Shown: piece after piece, positions 1-8,730 of the stretch
Layout: every line of letters begins with the position of its first letter
Position numbering within the stretch: the stretch's first letter is position 1
NCBI RefSeq assembly: GCF_023008585.1
Contig: NZ_CP095391.1
Span: forward strand, 186,001-250,000
Direction of reading: 5' to 3'
DNA from: Natribaculum breve
GTDB taxonomy: Archaea > Halobacteriota > Halobacteria > Halobacteriales > Natrialbaceae
Length of the DNA stretch: 64,000 bases
The notes under the pieces: generated by a model
The model's database searches: none
Seen by the model: only the letters and a program-made list of their open reading frames with translations
What the model was told of the DNA's origin: nothing
Made by a program: the position numbers and the translations under genes

Positions 1-2
1 TC

Positions 3-716
3 GCCCGCCAGTTTACCGATCCGCTCGGACTCGTGACCGTCGGTGACGGCGGGATCACCAGTCGATCCGACGTGGCTTCCCCGGCCACCAACTACGACGC
101 GATTCGACGCCAACTGCTCGAGCTCGAGCCGACGAGTGCCGGAAACTCGGCTCCCGAGACCACCGACGCGACGCCGGTGAACAGTCCCGAGCGGACTCGA
201 ACCGCGGCGGCTGCGACCGGGACGAAGCGAGGGCACGTCTCACACCTGTACCAGCGGACGAATCCTGCAGACGTCCAGCGCTCGCTCGCCGACCTCGAGA
301 AGACGGACGATTCGTTCGCGCGAACGCTCCGCCCCTTCTACGCCGACCGGCAGGTGTATCAGGAACGCATCGCCGGGGATCCACTGTACGGGGCAGTTCA
401 CACCGCAGTAGCGAACTCACAGGACTCGGCCTGGACCGTCATCTGCACCGACGACTCGCGACCGGCGGAACTCCGCGAGGCGGTCAAACTCGCACGACGA
501 GACGGCAACGGCGTCACCGTCTTGCTCGCACCGTCGGTCCTCTACGAGCCGGGCGGACTGGCCGACGTCGAACGGGCCTACGACCGCTACGTCGTCTTCG
601 AGGAGTTCCGACGGGAGCTCGCACGGATGGCCAACGTGACCGCCCTCGAGGTCGGGCCGGCGGATCGGCTGTCGGCCGTGCTCGAGGCTGGACGAGCTGG
701 TGGTGGTCGGGCGTGA
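3..716 (+). CDS. DUF58 domain protein, C-terminal part (5' truncated by the window edge)
   Basis: The reading frame is open from base 3, and the residues before the first in-window GTG (33) continue the family pattern (RQFTDPLGL), so the true start lies outside the window. The C-terminal stretch with a YDRYVVFEEF region followed by an ELARMANV...LEVGP segment is typical of DUF58 proteins, which carry a von Willebrand A-like fold and accompany MoxR ATPases. The last codons overlap the next gene (GTGA, 713-716), showing translational coupling. A MoxR ATPase lies 1.5 kb away in a convergent operon, as expected for this system. Function is inferred from family and context: a chaperone-like or surface-assembly complex whose substrate is unknown. 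Confidence 0.75.
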   Translation, partial: ARQFTDPLGLVTVGDGGITSRSDVASPATNYDAIRRQLLELEPTSAGNSAPETTDATPVNSPERTRTAAAATGTKRGHVSHLYQRTNPADVQRSLADLEKTDDSFARTLRPFYADRQVYQERIAGDPLYGAVHTAVANSQDSAWTVICTDDSRPAELREAVKLARRDGNGVTVLLAPSVLYEPGGLADVERAYDRYVVFEEFRRELARMANVTALEVGPADRLSAVLEAGRAGGGRA

Positions 717-1258
717 GTACTCGAGTCGACGCAGTCTCGGCGGAGACCGGCTACGCCTGGCCGACGATCGTCGCCTTCGTCGGACTCGTCGCCGCGTTCA
801 CGATCGTCGCCGGACCGATCGGGTTGCTCGCAGGGCTCGTGACTGCACTCGCCGGATACGCACTCGGAACGCCGTACGCGCTGGCAGTCGGTCACATCCT
901 ACTCGTCGTCGCCACTCCGGAGGGGATCGCTCCGCTCTCGATCGCGCTCGTCGAAGTTGCGTTCGTGGCCGTCCTGCTCGCGCCGTTGCTCCGAACCGCG
1001 AGTTCGGGCCGAACCGTGTTCGTTGCAGTCACGAGCGCACTCGCGCTCGCAGGCACTGCGCGGCTCGTCACCCGCTCGCAGCCGACGTGGCTGGCCGCGA
1101 CGACTGTGCTCGTGCTCCTGGCAGTCGCTTCGTACGGACTGCACCGACTCGCGCTCGTCCGACTGGGACTGGTTCCGGCTAGCGACGACGGGGACGCATT
1201 GCCGACGGACAGAACCGAATCCACTTCCGACCCTGCTACTGAATCGACCGAGACATGA
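713..1258 (+). CDS. Polytopic membrane protein of the MoxR/DUF58 cluster
   Basis: This 181-residue protein starts with GTG inside the stop codon of the preceding DUF58 gene. About five hydrophobic segments cover residues 15-155 (for example VAFVGLVAAFTIVAGPIGLL), followed by an acidic, Thr/Ser-rich cytoplasmic-like tail. It is the middle gene of a tightly overlapping three-gene operon; its stop overlaps the ATG of the next gene (ATGA, 1255-1258). Small unnamed membrane proteins of this type recur in haloarchaeal MoxR/DUF58 clusters. I do not recognise a specific function. The overlap on both sides implies stoichiometric co-expression with DUF58 and the downstream coiled-coil membrane protein. 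Confidence 0.75.
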   Translation: MSTRVDAVSAETGYAWPTIVAFVGLVAAFTIVAGPIGLLAGLVTALAGYALGTPYALAVGHILLVVATPEGIAPLSIALVEVAFVAVLLAPLLRTASSGRTVFVAVTSALALAGTARLVTRSQPTWLAATTVLVLLAVASYGLHRLALVRLGLVPASDDGDALPTDRTESTSDPATESTET

Positions 1259-2178
1259 GTACGAGAACTGCTGATCCGGACGAGACGACCGACACGGCAA
1301 CCGATCGACCAGCGACCGACCGCGAGAACGGAGACGACGAAGAGACGCTCGAGCTCGCGGCGCGAGCGGAACTCCTCGAGGAAGAGAACCAGCGGTTGCG
1401 AACGGAGTACGTCAGCGCTCGCAAGTCACAGTACCGCCGTACTGCGATCGGTCTCGGGTTCGTCGGCGCCCTGGCTGCGCTCGGTGGACTCCTCTTTCCA
1501 GACGGACGGAACGTGCTCTTCGCGCTCGCTGCGACGGGGCTGTTCGGCGGCGTCCTGACGTACTACTTGACGCCCGAGACGTTCGTCGCAGCGGACGTCG
1601 GCGAGCGAATCTACGCCGCGATGGCAGCCAACGAGGCCGCGATCGTCGACCAACTCGGCCTGAGTGACGACCACGTCTACCTGTCGACCGGCGATCCTGC
1701 CGACGTGTACCTGTACGTCCCCCAGCGATCGACCGGCAAACTACCAGACGACCGCGACGGCCTGCGTGCCGGCCCTCTCCTGACCGATCCCGACCAGCGC
1801 GGACTCGTCCTGGAGCCGACCGGTTCGACGCTGTTCGAGGCGTTCGAGCGCGCACTGACCGGCGACCTCGCGACCGCACCAGCACCGCTTGCGACCCAGC
1901 TCGCGGACGGACTCGTCGAGCAGTTCGAACTCGCCGCGAGTGCCGACCCGGACGTCGACCCGGCTGCCGGCCGCGTCACCGTCGCAATCGAGGACAGCGC
2001 GTTCGGCGACGTCGACCGCTTCGATCATCCGGTCGCATCGTTTCTCGCCGTCGGCTTCGCGACTGGCCTCGACCGTCCGGTTCAGCTGGCAGTTGCGCCG
2101 GATGCCGATCGGGCGGACTGGCTCGTTACGTGTCGGTGGGAGAACGAGGCGGACACCGGCGAATCAGACTCGCCGTAA
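1255..2178 (+). CDS. Coiled-coil membrane protein, conserved haloarchaeal family
   Basis: The 307-residue product has a low-complexity acidic N-terminus (residues 1-30), a probable coiled coil (about 31-60, rich in E and L), two adjacent hydrophobic segments (about 66-105), and a C-terminal soluble domain of some 200 residues. It starts in the ATGA overlap with the previous gene, so it is the last gene of the same operon. It ends 46 bp from the end of the convergent moxR gene. No catalytic motif is visible. The context suggests a partner or scaffold in the MoxR/DUF58 system; function unknown. Confidence 0.7.
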   Translation: MSTRTADPDETTDTATDRPATDRENGDDEETLELAARAELLEEENQRLRTEYVSARKSQYRRTAIGLGFVGALAALGGLLFPDGRNVLFALAATGLFGGVLTYYLTPETFVAADVGERIYAAMAANEAAIVDQLGLSDDHVYLSTGDPADVYLYVPQRSTGKLPDDRDGLRAGPLLTDPDQRGLVLEPTGSTLFEAFERALTGDLATAPAPLATQLADGLVEQFELAASADPDVDPAAGRVTVAIEDSAFGDVDRFDHPVASFLAVGFATGLDRPVQLAVAPDADRADWLVTCRWENEADTGESDSP

Positions 2179-2223
2179 GCGTCTACTCGAGGTCGCTGCT
2201 GCCACTGTACCGCCATCCACTCG

Positions 2224-3228
2224 CTACGAAACTGCCGATGGAGCGCTCACGTCGGCACTCGGTGGCTCGATCGTATCGACGATTTCGTCGATGACGTCGA
2301 CTGTATCGACGTCGCTGAGAGACGCGTCGGTGCTCATCACCAGGCGATGGCACAACACCGGTTCGGCCATCGATTTCACGTCGTCGGGGATCACGTAGTC
2401 GCGGCCGTGAATGGCAGCCCGCGCCTTGGATCCGTTGAGAAACGTCAGCGTTGCACGCGGCGAGGCACCGTGGGAAACGTCCGGGTGGTCTCGCGTCGCG
2501 GCGACGAGGTCGAGGACGTACTCTTTGACCGGTGGCGCAACGTGGACCTCGGAAATCACGTCGCGTGCATCGCGAAGTTGCTGGGAGTCGATGACGCGAC
2601 CGACGTCGTCGGGGCCGAGTTCGGGGTCCTCGTCGAATCGGTCGAGCAGTTCTCGCTCGTCCGTCCGATCCGGCAGGTCGAGTAGCAACTTGAACTGAAA
2701 GCGGTCGCGCTGGGCCTGTGGCAGTTGATAGACGCCCTCCGACTCGATCGGATTCTGCGTCGCGACGATCATAAACGGGTCGGGCAGTGATAGCGTCTCC
2801 CCCTCGATGGTCACGTGCCGTTCTTCCATCGCCTCGAGCAGCGCACTCTGGGTCTTCGGCGTTGCACGGTTGATCTCGTCGGCGACGACGAGGTTGGCGA
2901 AGACGGGACCGCGCTGGAGTTCGAACGTCCCCGGTTCCTGTCGGTAAATTCGCGTCCCCGTGATGTCGGCCGGCAGTACGTCGGGAGTCATCTGGATCCG
3001 GTTGTAGTCGAGTCCCGTCGTTCGCGCAAAGAGGTTCGCGAGCGTCGTCTTGGCGATTCCGGGAACACCCTCGAGCAGGAGGTGGCCGCGAGTCAACAAC
3101 GCGATCGTCAGGTACTCGATCGCCTCGTCGTTACCGATCAAGACGCGATTCATCTCCGTGCGCAACGAGTCGTAGATCGCCGCTGGATCACTGCTCGATC
3201 CATCGGCCAGATCGTCGGTGCCGCTCAT
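2224..3228 (-). CDS. MoxR family AAA+ ATPase
   Basis: The 334-residue protein is a full-length MoxR-type AAA+ ATPase. Walker A is GVPGIAKTT (residues 54-62), Walker B is VVADE (D117/E118), and sensor 1 is in ATQNPIE; the region YQLPQAQRDRF is diagnostic of MoxR. The MoxR lid domain (RATLTFLNGSKARAAIHGRDYVIPDDV) follows. MoxR ATPases act as cytoplasmic chaperones that insert cofactors or assemble complexes with DUF58/VWA partners. The ATG overlaps the stop of the upstream DUF4350 gene (3225-3228), so the two are co-translated. It is the final gene of the minus-strand operon facing the DUF58 operon. Confidence 0.93.
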   Translation of the reverse strand: MSGTDDLADGSSSDPAAIYDSLRTEMNRVLIGNDEAIEYLTIALLTRGHLLLEGVPGIAKTTLANLFARTTGLDYNRIQMTPDVLPADITGTRIYRQEPGTFELQRGPVFANLVVADEINRATPKTQSALLEAMEERHVTIEGETLSLPDPFMIVATQNPIESEGVYQLPQAQRDRFQFKLLLDLPDRTDERELLDRFDEDPELGPDDVGRVIDSQQLRDARDVISEVHVAPPVKEYVLDLVAATRDHPDVSHGASPRATLTFLNGSKARAAIHGRDYVIPDDVKSMAEPVLCHRLVMSTDASLSDVDTVDVIDEIVDTIEPPSADVSAPSAVS

Positions 3229-4355
3229 TCGTCTGGTTCCTCTTCCGAACGCTGACTGTTAAGCGCTTTTATTACTCGATGGATCCGCTCTTCGTCCCAG
3301 TCAGGATGCCGTTTTCGGAGATATGCGGCGCGTTCGGCGTCGGTGAGGCCCGGCCGATCCCGCCCGACAGCGGACTTTCTCGACGGCTGGAAGCGTGCCG
3401 GGAGACGGGCACGGACGAGTGCAAACGCAGACCGGGGATGAGTCCGGGACAGGATCGCAACGAGGCCGATTCCGATCGCTCCAACGAGCAGTTGGACCAG
3501 AGCCGAGTTCCGAACCGTCAGTATCGCGGCGGCCAGTGGCGGCACTTCACCGCCGTGTGACTGGTCGAAGACGACGTGACTGACGTCCGCGGAGCGATAG
3601 AGGCCGCGCACGAACGCGGCGTTGTCCGGCTCGTCGTACATCGAGTTGATCGTGATACTCGGATCGCCGACGACGATCACCTGCCCGTCGCTTACGTTCT
3701 CGACCGTCGCGACCGGATACGATCGGAGGTCGTCTTGCTCGTCCAGTTGGTCTTCTTCAGGGCCGAGGTACGCGAAGTCACTGGTCGCGACCAACACCGT
3801 CGCCGACCCCGGCTCGAGCGCAGTCGCGTAATTGAGCGTCAACTGGTCGACGCCAGCCGTGAGCGTATGGTTCTCGACGTTCGTCGCGACAGGCATCGCC
3901 GGCCCGCGATAGTGGTGACGTTCGTCCCGGAGCAGTTGCCCATCTGTCCGCACCTCGGCGCCGACGTCGGCCAGGAGGTCGTTGCCCGTCTCGTCGAAGT
4001 TCTCGAGGACGACGAGCGTGCCACCGTTCGCAACGAACTCTCGAACGCGCTCGGCGTCTTCACCCTCGTACGGGTCGTCCGGTGCGATCACGAACGCGAC
4101 CGTCTCGTTGGCCGGCAGCGCTTCGTACCGAGCAGTGTCGCGCACGAGGTGGCTCTCGACGGTCGGATCGTCCGCGACGTCTTGTCGCAAGTCCGCCGCA
4201 CCGTCCCACGAGGGATTGTAGAGACCGAACGCACTCGACGAGGTCGCGGCGACGGCCCCCAGCGCGACGAGGACCGTAATGACGAGCGCGAGCAAGAGAA
4301 CTCGCGGCCAGTCGATCTCGATCCCGTCGGCGAGCAAGCTATCGCGCCCGTTCAT
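3225..4355 (-). CDS. DUF4350-type membrane-anchored protein
   Basis: A 376-residue protein starting at MNGRDSL; a purine-rich GGGGGAGAT stretch lies just upstream, and the longer frame upstream is Arg/Ser-rich and unlikely to be coding. A transmembrane segment (about residues 16-38) precedes an extracytoplasmic domain with the pattern FVIAPDDPYEGEDAERVREFVANGGTLVV split over residues 85-115. That glutamine-amidotransferase-like fold without catalytic residues is typical of DUF4350. A second membrane segment sits near residue 300. It overlaps moxR by 4 bp. In related clusters DUF4350 proteins accompany MoxR and DUF58 and are thought to be part of the same membrane complex. Confidence 0.82.
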   Translation of the reverse strand: MNGRDSLLADGIEIDWPRVLLLALVITVLVALGAVAATSSSAFGLYNPSWDGAADLRQDVADDPTVESHLVRDTARYEALPANETVAFVIAPDDPYEGEDAERVREFVANGGTLVVLENFDETGNDLLADVGAEVRTDGQLLRDERHHYRGPAMPVATNVENHTLTAGVDQLTLNYATALEPGSATVLVATSDFAYLGPEEDQLDEQDDLRSYPVATVENVSDGQVIVVGDPSITINSMYDEPDNAAFVRGLYRSADVSHVVFDQSHGGEVPPLAAAILTVRNSALVQLLVGAIGIGLVAILSRTHPRSAFALVRARLPARFQPSRKSAVGRDRPGLTDAERAAYLRKRHPDWDEERIHRVIKALNSQRSEEEPDE

Positions 4356-4404
4356 CGGAATCTCCCCCTGGGTCGTCGGTCTCGATCGTGATCGCCGCCG
4401 TGAT

Positions 4405-4686
4405 TCATAGCGGCACCACCTCCGGCGGGAGAATCTCGAGGATCCGCCGCACGACGACGACTGCAAAGCCGGCGAGCCCGAGCAGGATCGGCCATCGGAG
4501 TCGACGCCGCCACGTCGGTGTGACGTTAAACGGCGACGTAAGTTCCGTGACGATCAGGAAGCCGATCAGCGAGAGGACGAAAAAGAGTTCGTAGGAGAGT
4601 GCGTCCAGCAGTGCGAGCGCGAGAACCGTCGCGACCATCCACGCGACGTGGCCACGAACGAATCGCATCCGACGCTGAGTTGGCAT
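4405..4686 (-). CDS. Small membrane protein, first gene of the moxR operon
   Basis: This 93-residue product has three hydrophobic stretches (about 12-30, 32-48, 67-84) separated by basic loops (WRRRLRW), so it is an integral membrane protein. It ends 49 bp before the DUF4350 start on the same strand and probably opens the minus-strand operon. Small proteins of this size and topology are common in haloarchaeal MoxR/DUF58 clusters, but I cannot assign a specific family with confidence. No DUF4129 gene, which often completes such clusters, is visible here. Confidence 0.65.
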   Translation of the reverse strand: MPTQRRMRFVRGHVAWMVATVLALALLDALSYELFFVLSLIGFLIVTELTSPFNVTPTWRRRLRWPILLGLAGFAVVVVRRILEILPPEVVPL

Positions 4687-4815
4687 CTATTCGAACAAGT
4701 GAGATATGGATACCTAAACGTAGCGCACTATCTCCGTGGCAACAGTGTGTTTCGTCCTGCGATCGTCACGTGGCAATTCGCGTTTGCCGCCAGTAGCGAA
4801 ATGCCTCGTCTCGAG

Positions 4816-6222
4816 TCACTTATCCCGGTAGACCGGCAGGCGAAAGCGAACACCGGCGTCGCGAAGCTGCCACCTGATCTCGAGGCCGGTCCACGTGAGC
4901 CCCGTCAGGAGCGCGACGCCGATCGCGGCGAACTCCGTTTTCCCCATCCAGATCGGGGTCGCAAAGAGGAGGGCGTTGTAGATGCGGTGGGGCAGGATCG
5001 ACTCGAGTTGCTCGCCGAGGTACTCGAGGGGGGTGAATTCGATGCTGTTCCCATCACCGCCACCGCCACCGCCACTGTCGGCTTCCGTCCGGGACTCGAG
5101 ACCGAGTGCGGCCGCACTCTGTCCGCCCTCGCTTTCTGCACCCGTCTCGAGTCGTTCCGCCTCGTAGGGCAGCGTCGACCCGACCTCCCAGACGACGTCG
5201 CCGGACTCGTTGACCTCCACGACGCGATTCCCGTGGGTGTCGGTGATCAGTGTGTTGCCGTTCGGGAGTCGGTCGGCGTCCCGTGGCCACTGGATCTGGT
5301 CGTCTTCCCACAGCCAGGTTCGGTTCCACTCGCCGTCTTCTCGCTGGAATTCCTTGATACGACCGTTCTCCGAGTCGGCGACGACGACGGCCGGCCCACC
5401 CTCGCTCTCGGGGATGTAATCGGGGTTGTGCTGTTCGTACAGGACGTCGTAGTCGTCTTCGGCGCCGAGGGTCCACTCCTCGAGCAGGCCCTCGTCTCGG
5501 TCGAGGAAGACGACCTGGTCCTGGTTTCGCAGGCTGACCATGATCCGACCTTCCATCTCTCCGCTCTCGATGTACTCGACGTCGTTGACGTGCGCCCAGT
5601 CACCGGGATACGGGCCGCCGCCGTCGAGCGGGAAGTCGCTCTGGACGTCCCAGAGCCACTCGACGACCTCCGTCTCCGTGTTCACGATGAAGACCTGGTC
5701 GGCGACGATGTCGGCGACGACGACGTGCGTCTCGTTGATGCGATCCGCGTCGTGCCACTCGCCTGCAGTCTCCTTGTAGTCGTAGCGCTCGTAGACGACC
5801 TCGACCTCGCCGGTCTCGAGGTCGGCGCGCTCGATGACGTTCAGTGCACACGGCGGACTGCGACAGGTCGGCCCCTCCGTGTGAATCGTGTCGGTCGCAG
5901 TGTACTCGACGGTCATCGGATCGCCCTCGACGGGGTCGGCGTCGAAGTACTTCGTCCGCGTGTTGTTGTAGTAGACGACCTCGCCGTCGGGCGCATATGC
6001 GGTGATCGTCCCTGCCCGTCCCGATTCGGTGACGACCGTGTGATTCTCCGTCGGCGGTGCGTCCGGGACGTCGTCCTCCGACGCGGTCGAAATGCCACCG
6101 GACGACGCGCCGGCGACAGCGACGACCGAGAGCAGGATGACGGCGACGAACGCGAGCCGGAGTCGATTTCGCGTGAGTGCTGTTCTGACTCGATCGATCG
6201 ACTGTCGTACGTTGTCAGCCAT
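4816..6222 (-). CDS. Arylsulfotransferase-like (ASST family) membrane-anchored beta-propeller protein
   Basis: The 468-residue protein has an N-terminal hydrophobic anchor (about 21-42) and a C-terminal hydrophobic segment (about 430-450). Between them lie repeated propeller-like blades ending in motifs such as VVEWLWDVQ, RDADRLPNGNTLITDTHGNRVVEV and GDVVWEVG, which are the hallmark of the arylsulfotransferase family. Canonical bacterial ASSTs transfer sulfate between phenols using an active-site His; conserved-looking histidines occur in WAHVND and in TDTHGN. Haloarchaeal homologues are mostly unstudied, so enzymatic activity is not assured. The gene stands alone between the MoxR cluster and a MITE-like insertion. 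Confidence 0.82.
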   Translation of the reverse strand: MADNVRQSIDRVRTALTRNRLRLAFVAVILLSVVAVAGASSGGISTASEDDVPDAPPTENHTVVTESGRAGTITAYAPDGEVVYYNNTRTKYFDADPVEGDPMTVEYTATDTIHTEGPTCRSPPCALNVIERADLETGEVEVVYERYDYKETAGEWHDADRINETHVVVADIVADQVFIVNTETEVVEWLWDVQSDFPLDGGGPYPGDWAHVNDVEYIESGEMEGRIMVSLRNQDQVVFLDRDEGLLEEWTLGAEDDYDVLYEQHNPDYIPESEGGPAVVVADSENGRIKEFQREDGEWNRTWLWEDDQIQWPRDADRLPNGNTLITDTHGNRVVEVNESGDVVWEVGSTLPYEAERLETGAESEGGQSAAALGLESRTEADSGGGGGGDGNSIEFTPLEYLGEQLESILPHRIYNALLFATPIWMGKTEFAAIGVALLTGLTWTGLEIRWQLRDAGVRFRLPVYRDK

Positions 6223-6516
6223 TACCTGTCACCACATGTACGTAAGCGACCGTCTGGAGAGCCATCGGTACTCGATTCTCGACCGAGCCATTAGTACTTT
6301 TTCTAGTATTAGTTCGATCGTGTACGTATATCCAGAACGTGGACGACGAGGACCAGCAATGGCGCGTCGCCGACGGCCGCGGTGACGATCGCGACTCGCG
6401 AACCCTTGCACCGACCGATCGAGGCCCCCAAACCTTTGTACTCCCAGACGGCGAACGACTTCTATAACGCCGAAACACCGTCAGACAGAGGCAGCGCGGA
6501 AACCCACGGCTTTAGC

Positions 6517-6774
6517 ACTGTCTCTTACCCATACGTCGGAGTCTCGCAAAAGTGGCGTTTCGGAGGCTCTCGAGACGGGCGTGAACGAATCGAGACCCAC
6601 AGGAAGAGAGACGAGATCGACGCTCGGTACGGAGCGTAGTACTCGAGGCGACTGCTTTTGGATCCACAATCACGGATTTCACCCGACGAAAGACGCTGAA
6701 TACTGGTATCTCGATCGCCACTCTCCGATGGATCGCTCGCAGACTGGTAGCGCAACTTGTGGGTAAGAGACAGC
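6517..6774. mobile_element. MITE-like non-autonomous element, about 256-258 bp
   Basis: A 14-bp perfect inverted repeat brackets this segment: CTGTCTCTTACCCA at 6518-6531 and TGGGTAAGAGACAG at 6760-6773. The 8-bp sequence GCTTTAGC occurs directly outside both ends (6509-6516 and 6775-6782), consistent with a target-site duplication one base from each repeat. The interior has no credible coding frame. CTGTCTCTTA-type ends occur in IS4-like elements, so a parent IS elsewhere is plausible but is not seen in this window. It sits immediately upstream of the zinc-finger frame at 6788. Confidence 0.75.
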
Positions 6775-6787
6775 GCTTTAGCGGTAG

Positions 6788-6940
6788 GTACCTGACCACC
6801 GCTGTAACCTCTGTGGGAAGGATTTCGACACGGGAGAGCAGCTACAGGATCACGTCGAACGGCGCCACCCGAAAGACGACGTCAACTGGTGGGTCGTCGC
6901 CGAGGATCCGGCGAAGGAGCTTCGGTTCTCCGGCAACTGA
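6788..6940 (+). pseudogene. C2H2 zinc-finger mini-protein frame lacking a start codon
   Basis: This frame reads VPDHRCNLCGKDFDTGEQ..., a classical C2H2 finger: C-x2-C near residues 6/9, hydrophobic F and L spacers, then H-x4-H (DHVERRH). It ends at TGA (6938-6940) after about 50 codons. An in-frame TAG at 6785 precedes it, and no ATG, GTG or TTG lies before the finger, so it appears start-less. The MITE-like insertion ends only 13 bp upstream. Haloarchaea carry many small C2H2 proteins starting near the first Cys, so the gene was probably intact once and lost its start and promoter. A non-canonical start cannot be excluded. Confidence 0.55.
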
Positions 6941-7034
6941 CGCTCTACTCGCGGCCCCGATCGTGGGGTTCGCCTCGAGACGCGAGACCCCGTTTGGCAG
7001 GGGTATTTTCCCTGCGTGCGTCGTAGCACACAGT

Positions 7035-7484
7035 ATGCAAGGGTTACGCTGGCTCCAGATGACCGACGACGAGATCGACGAGTTCCTCGGGCAGGGCGGT
7101 ACGGGTGTACTGTCGTTCTCGACGGCAGCCGAGGATCCACCGGCCTCGTTCCCCGTGTCGTACGGGTACAACGACGGCGACACGATCTTCTACTTTCGAC
7201 TCTCGGTTTCTTCTGGCGGCAAGAAAGAGAATCTCATCGACACGAAGGTCTCGTTCGTGACGTACGACGAGACCGACGAGGGGTGGCGAAGCATCGTCGC
7301 CACGGGACGCCTGGCCGACCTCGAGGAGATGCCGTACGAATCCAGCGCCATCCAGGGGATGTGGGCGATCGAGATGCCGAGAGTCGACATCTTCGAGCGC
7401 CCTCGAGACGAGGTCACGTTCCACGACTTCAGTCTCGTTCCCGAGACGCTGACGGGACGAAAGGAAGTCCAGGCCGAGTCATAG
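7035..7484 (+). CDS. Pyridoxamine 5'-phosphate oxidase-fold (FMN-binding split-barrel) protein
   Basis: A 149-residue single-domain protein with the pattern of haloarchaeal PNPOx-like flavin proteins: an N-terminal helix (MTDDEIDEFL), a strand pair containing GTGVLSFS, then PVSYGYNDGDTIFYF and SSGGKKENLID. The start ATG at 7035 follows a TATA-like GTATTTTC about 28 nt upstream, which fits a leaderless transcript; the longer upstream frame covers the zinc-finger region in another frame and is rejected. Such proteins bind FMN or F420 and are rarely characterised. A relative is encoded at 10151. Cytoplasmic; substrate unknown. Confidence 0.8.
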   Translation: MQGLRWLQMTDDEIDEFLGQGGTGVLSFSTAAEDPPASFPVSYGYNDGDTIFYFRLSVSSGGKKENLIDTKVSFVTYDETDEGWRSIVATGRLADLEEMPYESSAIQGMWAIEMPRVDIFERPRDEVTFHDFSLVPETLTGRKEVQAES

Positions 7485-7709
7485 AACGTGCGATTGCCGG
7501 TCGTGGAGACGGCGGTTTTCGTGGCCAGCCGGGAACACGTCCGAAACGGACTCGAAACTCGAGGTCGAGTACCCTCGAGTTCGTACATTACCCACGAGGC
7601 CAGTTTGAGAACCTGAATGTAGCACGCTGTTTCCGTCGCGTTTCGAGAGGTCCAACGGAGCCAACAGACAGGCAGAGACGGGCGCAGGTCGGTGCGGCGA
7701 TACCGTCCG

Positions 7710-8597
7710 TCACGGCGACTGGGCGCTGACCGGAACGCAAAATATCGGCACGTCGGCCTGCCGGACGACGTTTTCGGTGACGCTCCCGAGAAACCACTGC
7801 CCGATTCCCGTCTGCCCGTGCGTTCCTATGACGATTAGATCGACGTCGTTTTCGGTCACGTACGTGAGGATCACGTCTGCCGGTGGCCCGGTCTCGATCG
7901 ATCCGGAGATGCTGACGCCGGCGTCTCTGGCGCGCTCCCGTACCGTTTCGACCGCCTTTTCCCCTCGCTGCTCGAGTTCACCGAGGATCTCGCCGGTTTC
8001 ACGGGCCCTAGAGAGCGGTCTCGTGTCGACGGAGTACAGCGTGTGGACCACCGATTCGAACTGGGTCGCCAGTGCGATCCCCCACTCGGTCGCGATCGCA
8101 GCACCTTCACTGCCATCAGTCGGCAAAAGCAGGCGGTCGAACGTTCCTTCTTCGATCGTGGAGACGTCGGCTTCCGGAGGGACAGCGAGTACGGGCGTTC
8201 GTGCCGTTCGGAGAACGTTCTCGGTGACGCTGCCGAGCAGGAACCTGTTCAGTCCCGTTCGGCCCTTCGTCCCCATCGCGATGACGTCGATTTCGCGTCG
8301 GTTGGCGTACTCTCTGATCGACTGGAACGGAGTGCCCCACTTGACGACGGTCGTGACGTCGAGGTCTTCGTCGTACGACCGCGCCATTTTCGCGACCGCC
8401 TCGACTGCGTCCTCTGCATCCGCTTCGAGCGGGGAGAACACCTCGTCGGTGGGCGGTCCGTTCGGTGCTTCGACGACCGAGAGGACGTGCACGTCGGCGT
8501 TGGTCCGCGACGCGAGCGCGATCCCACGCCTTGCCCCGGCGAGGGCACCCTCGCTGTCGTCTGTCGGTATCAGCATCGATCCGATGAGCCGGCTCAT
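7710..8597 (-). CDS. Universal stress protein, two UspA domains
   Basis: The protein (295 residues from ATG 8597) holds two UspA domains in tandem. Each begins with a strand plus PTD (MLIPTDDSEGA; LLLPTDGSEGA) and ends with an ATP-binding G-x2-G-x9-GS motif (GTKGRTGLNRFLLGS; GTHGQTGIGQWFLGS). I chose MSRLIGSMLIP because it begins just before the first strand and a GAGGTGG ribosome-binding-like stretch lies upstream. Double-domain UspAs bind ATP and are stress-linked in archaea. The gene is followed on the same strand by a gap of about 220 bp and preceded by the glycosyltransferase gene, also on the minus strand. Confidence 0.9.
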   Translation of the reverse strand: MSRLIGSMLIPTDDSEGALAGARRGIALASRTNADVHVLSVVEAPNGPPTDEVFSPLEADAEDAVEAVAKMARSYDEDLDVTTVVKWGTPFQSIREYANRREIDVIAMGTKGRTGLNRFLLGSVTENVLRTARTPVLAVPPEADVSTIEEGTFDRLLLPTDGSEGAAIATEWGIALATQFESVVHTLYSVDTRPLSRARETGEILGELEQRGEKAVETVRERARDAGVSISGSIETGPPADVILTYVTENDVDLIVIGTHGQTGIGQWFLGSVTENVVRQADVPIFCVPVSAQSP

Positions 8598-8730
8598 GGG
8601 AGTACCGTTTTTCACCACCTCTCGGCGGATAATTGTGTGGGGCAGCTGCTCGTCGCCCGCCGTGCCGTGCGCCGACCACTCGGACTGGGCGGCCACCGTC
8701 GAGACGTCCGTTCTGCCCCCGACTTCGCAG

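Noticed and set aside
4648..6294. 548-codon plus-strand frame opposite the arylsulfotransferase-like gene
   Set aside because: It is the antisense shadow of the minus-strand gene, whose product has family motifs; the plus-strand product is Val/Asp-rich without homology.
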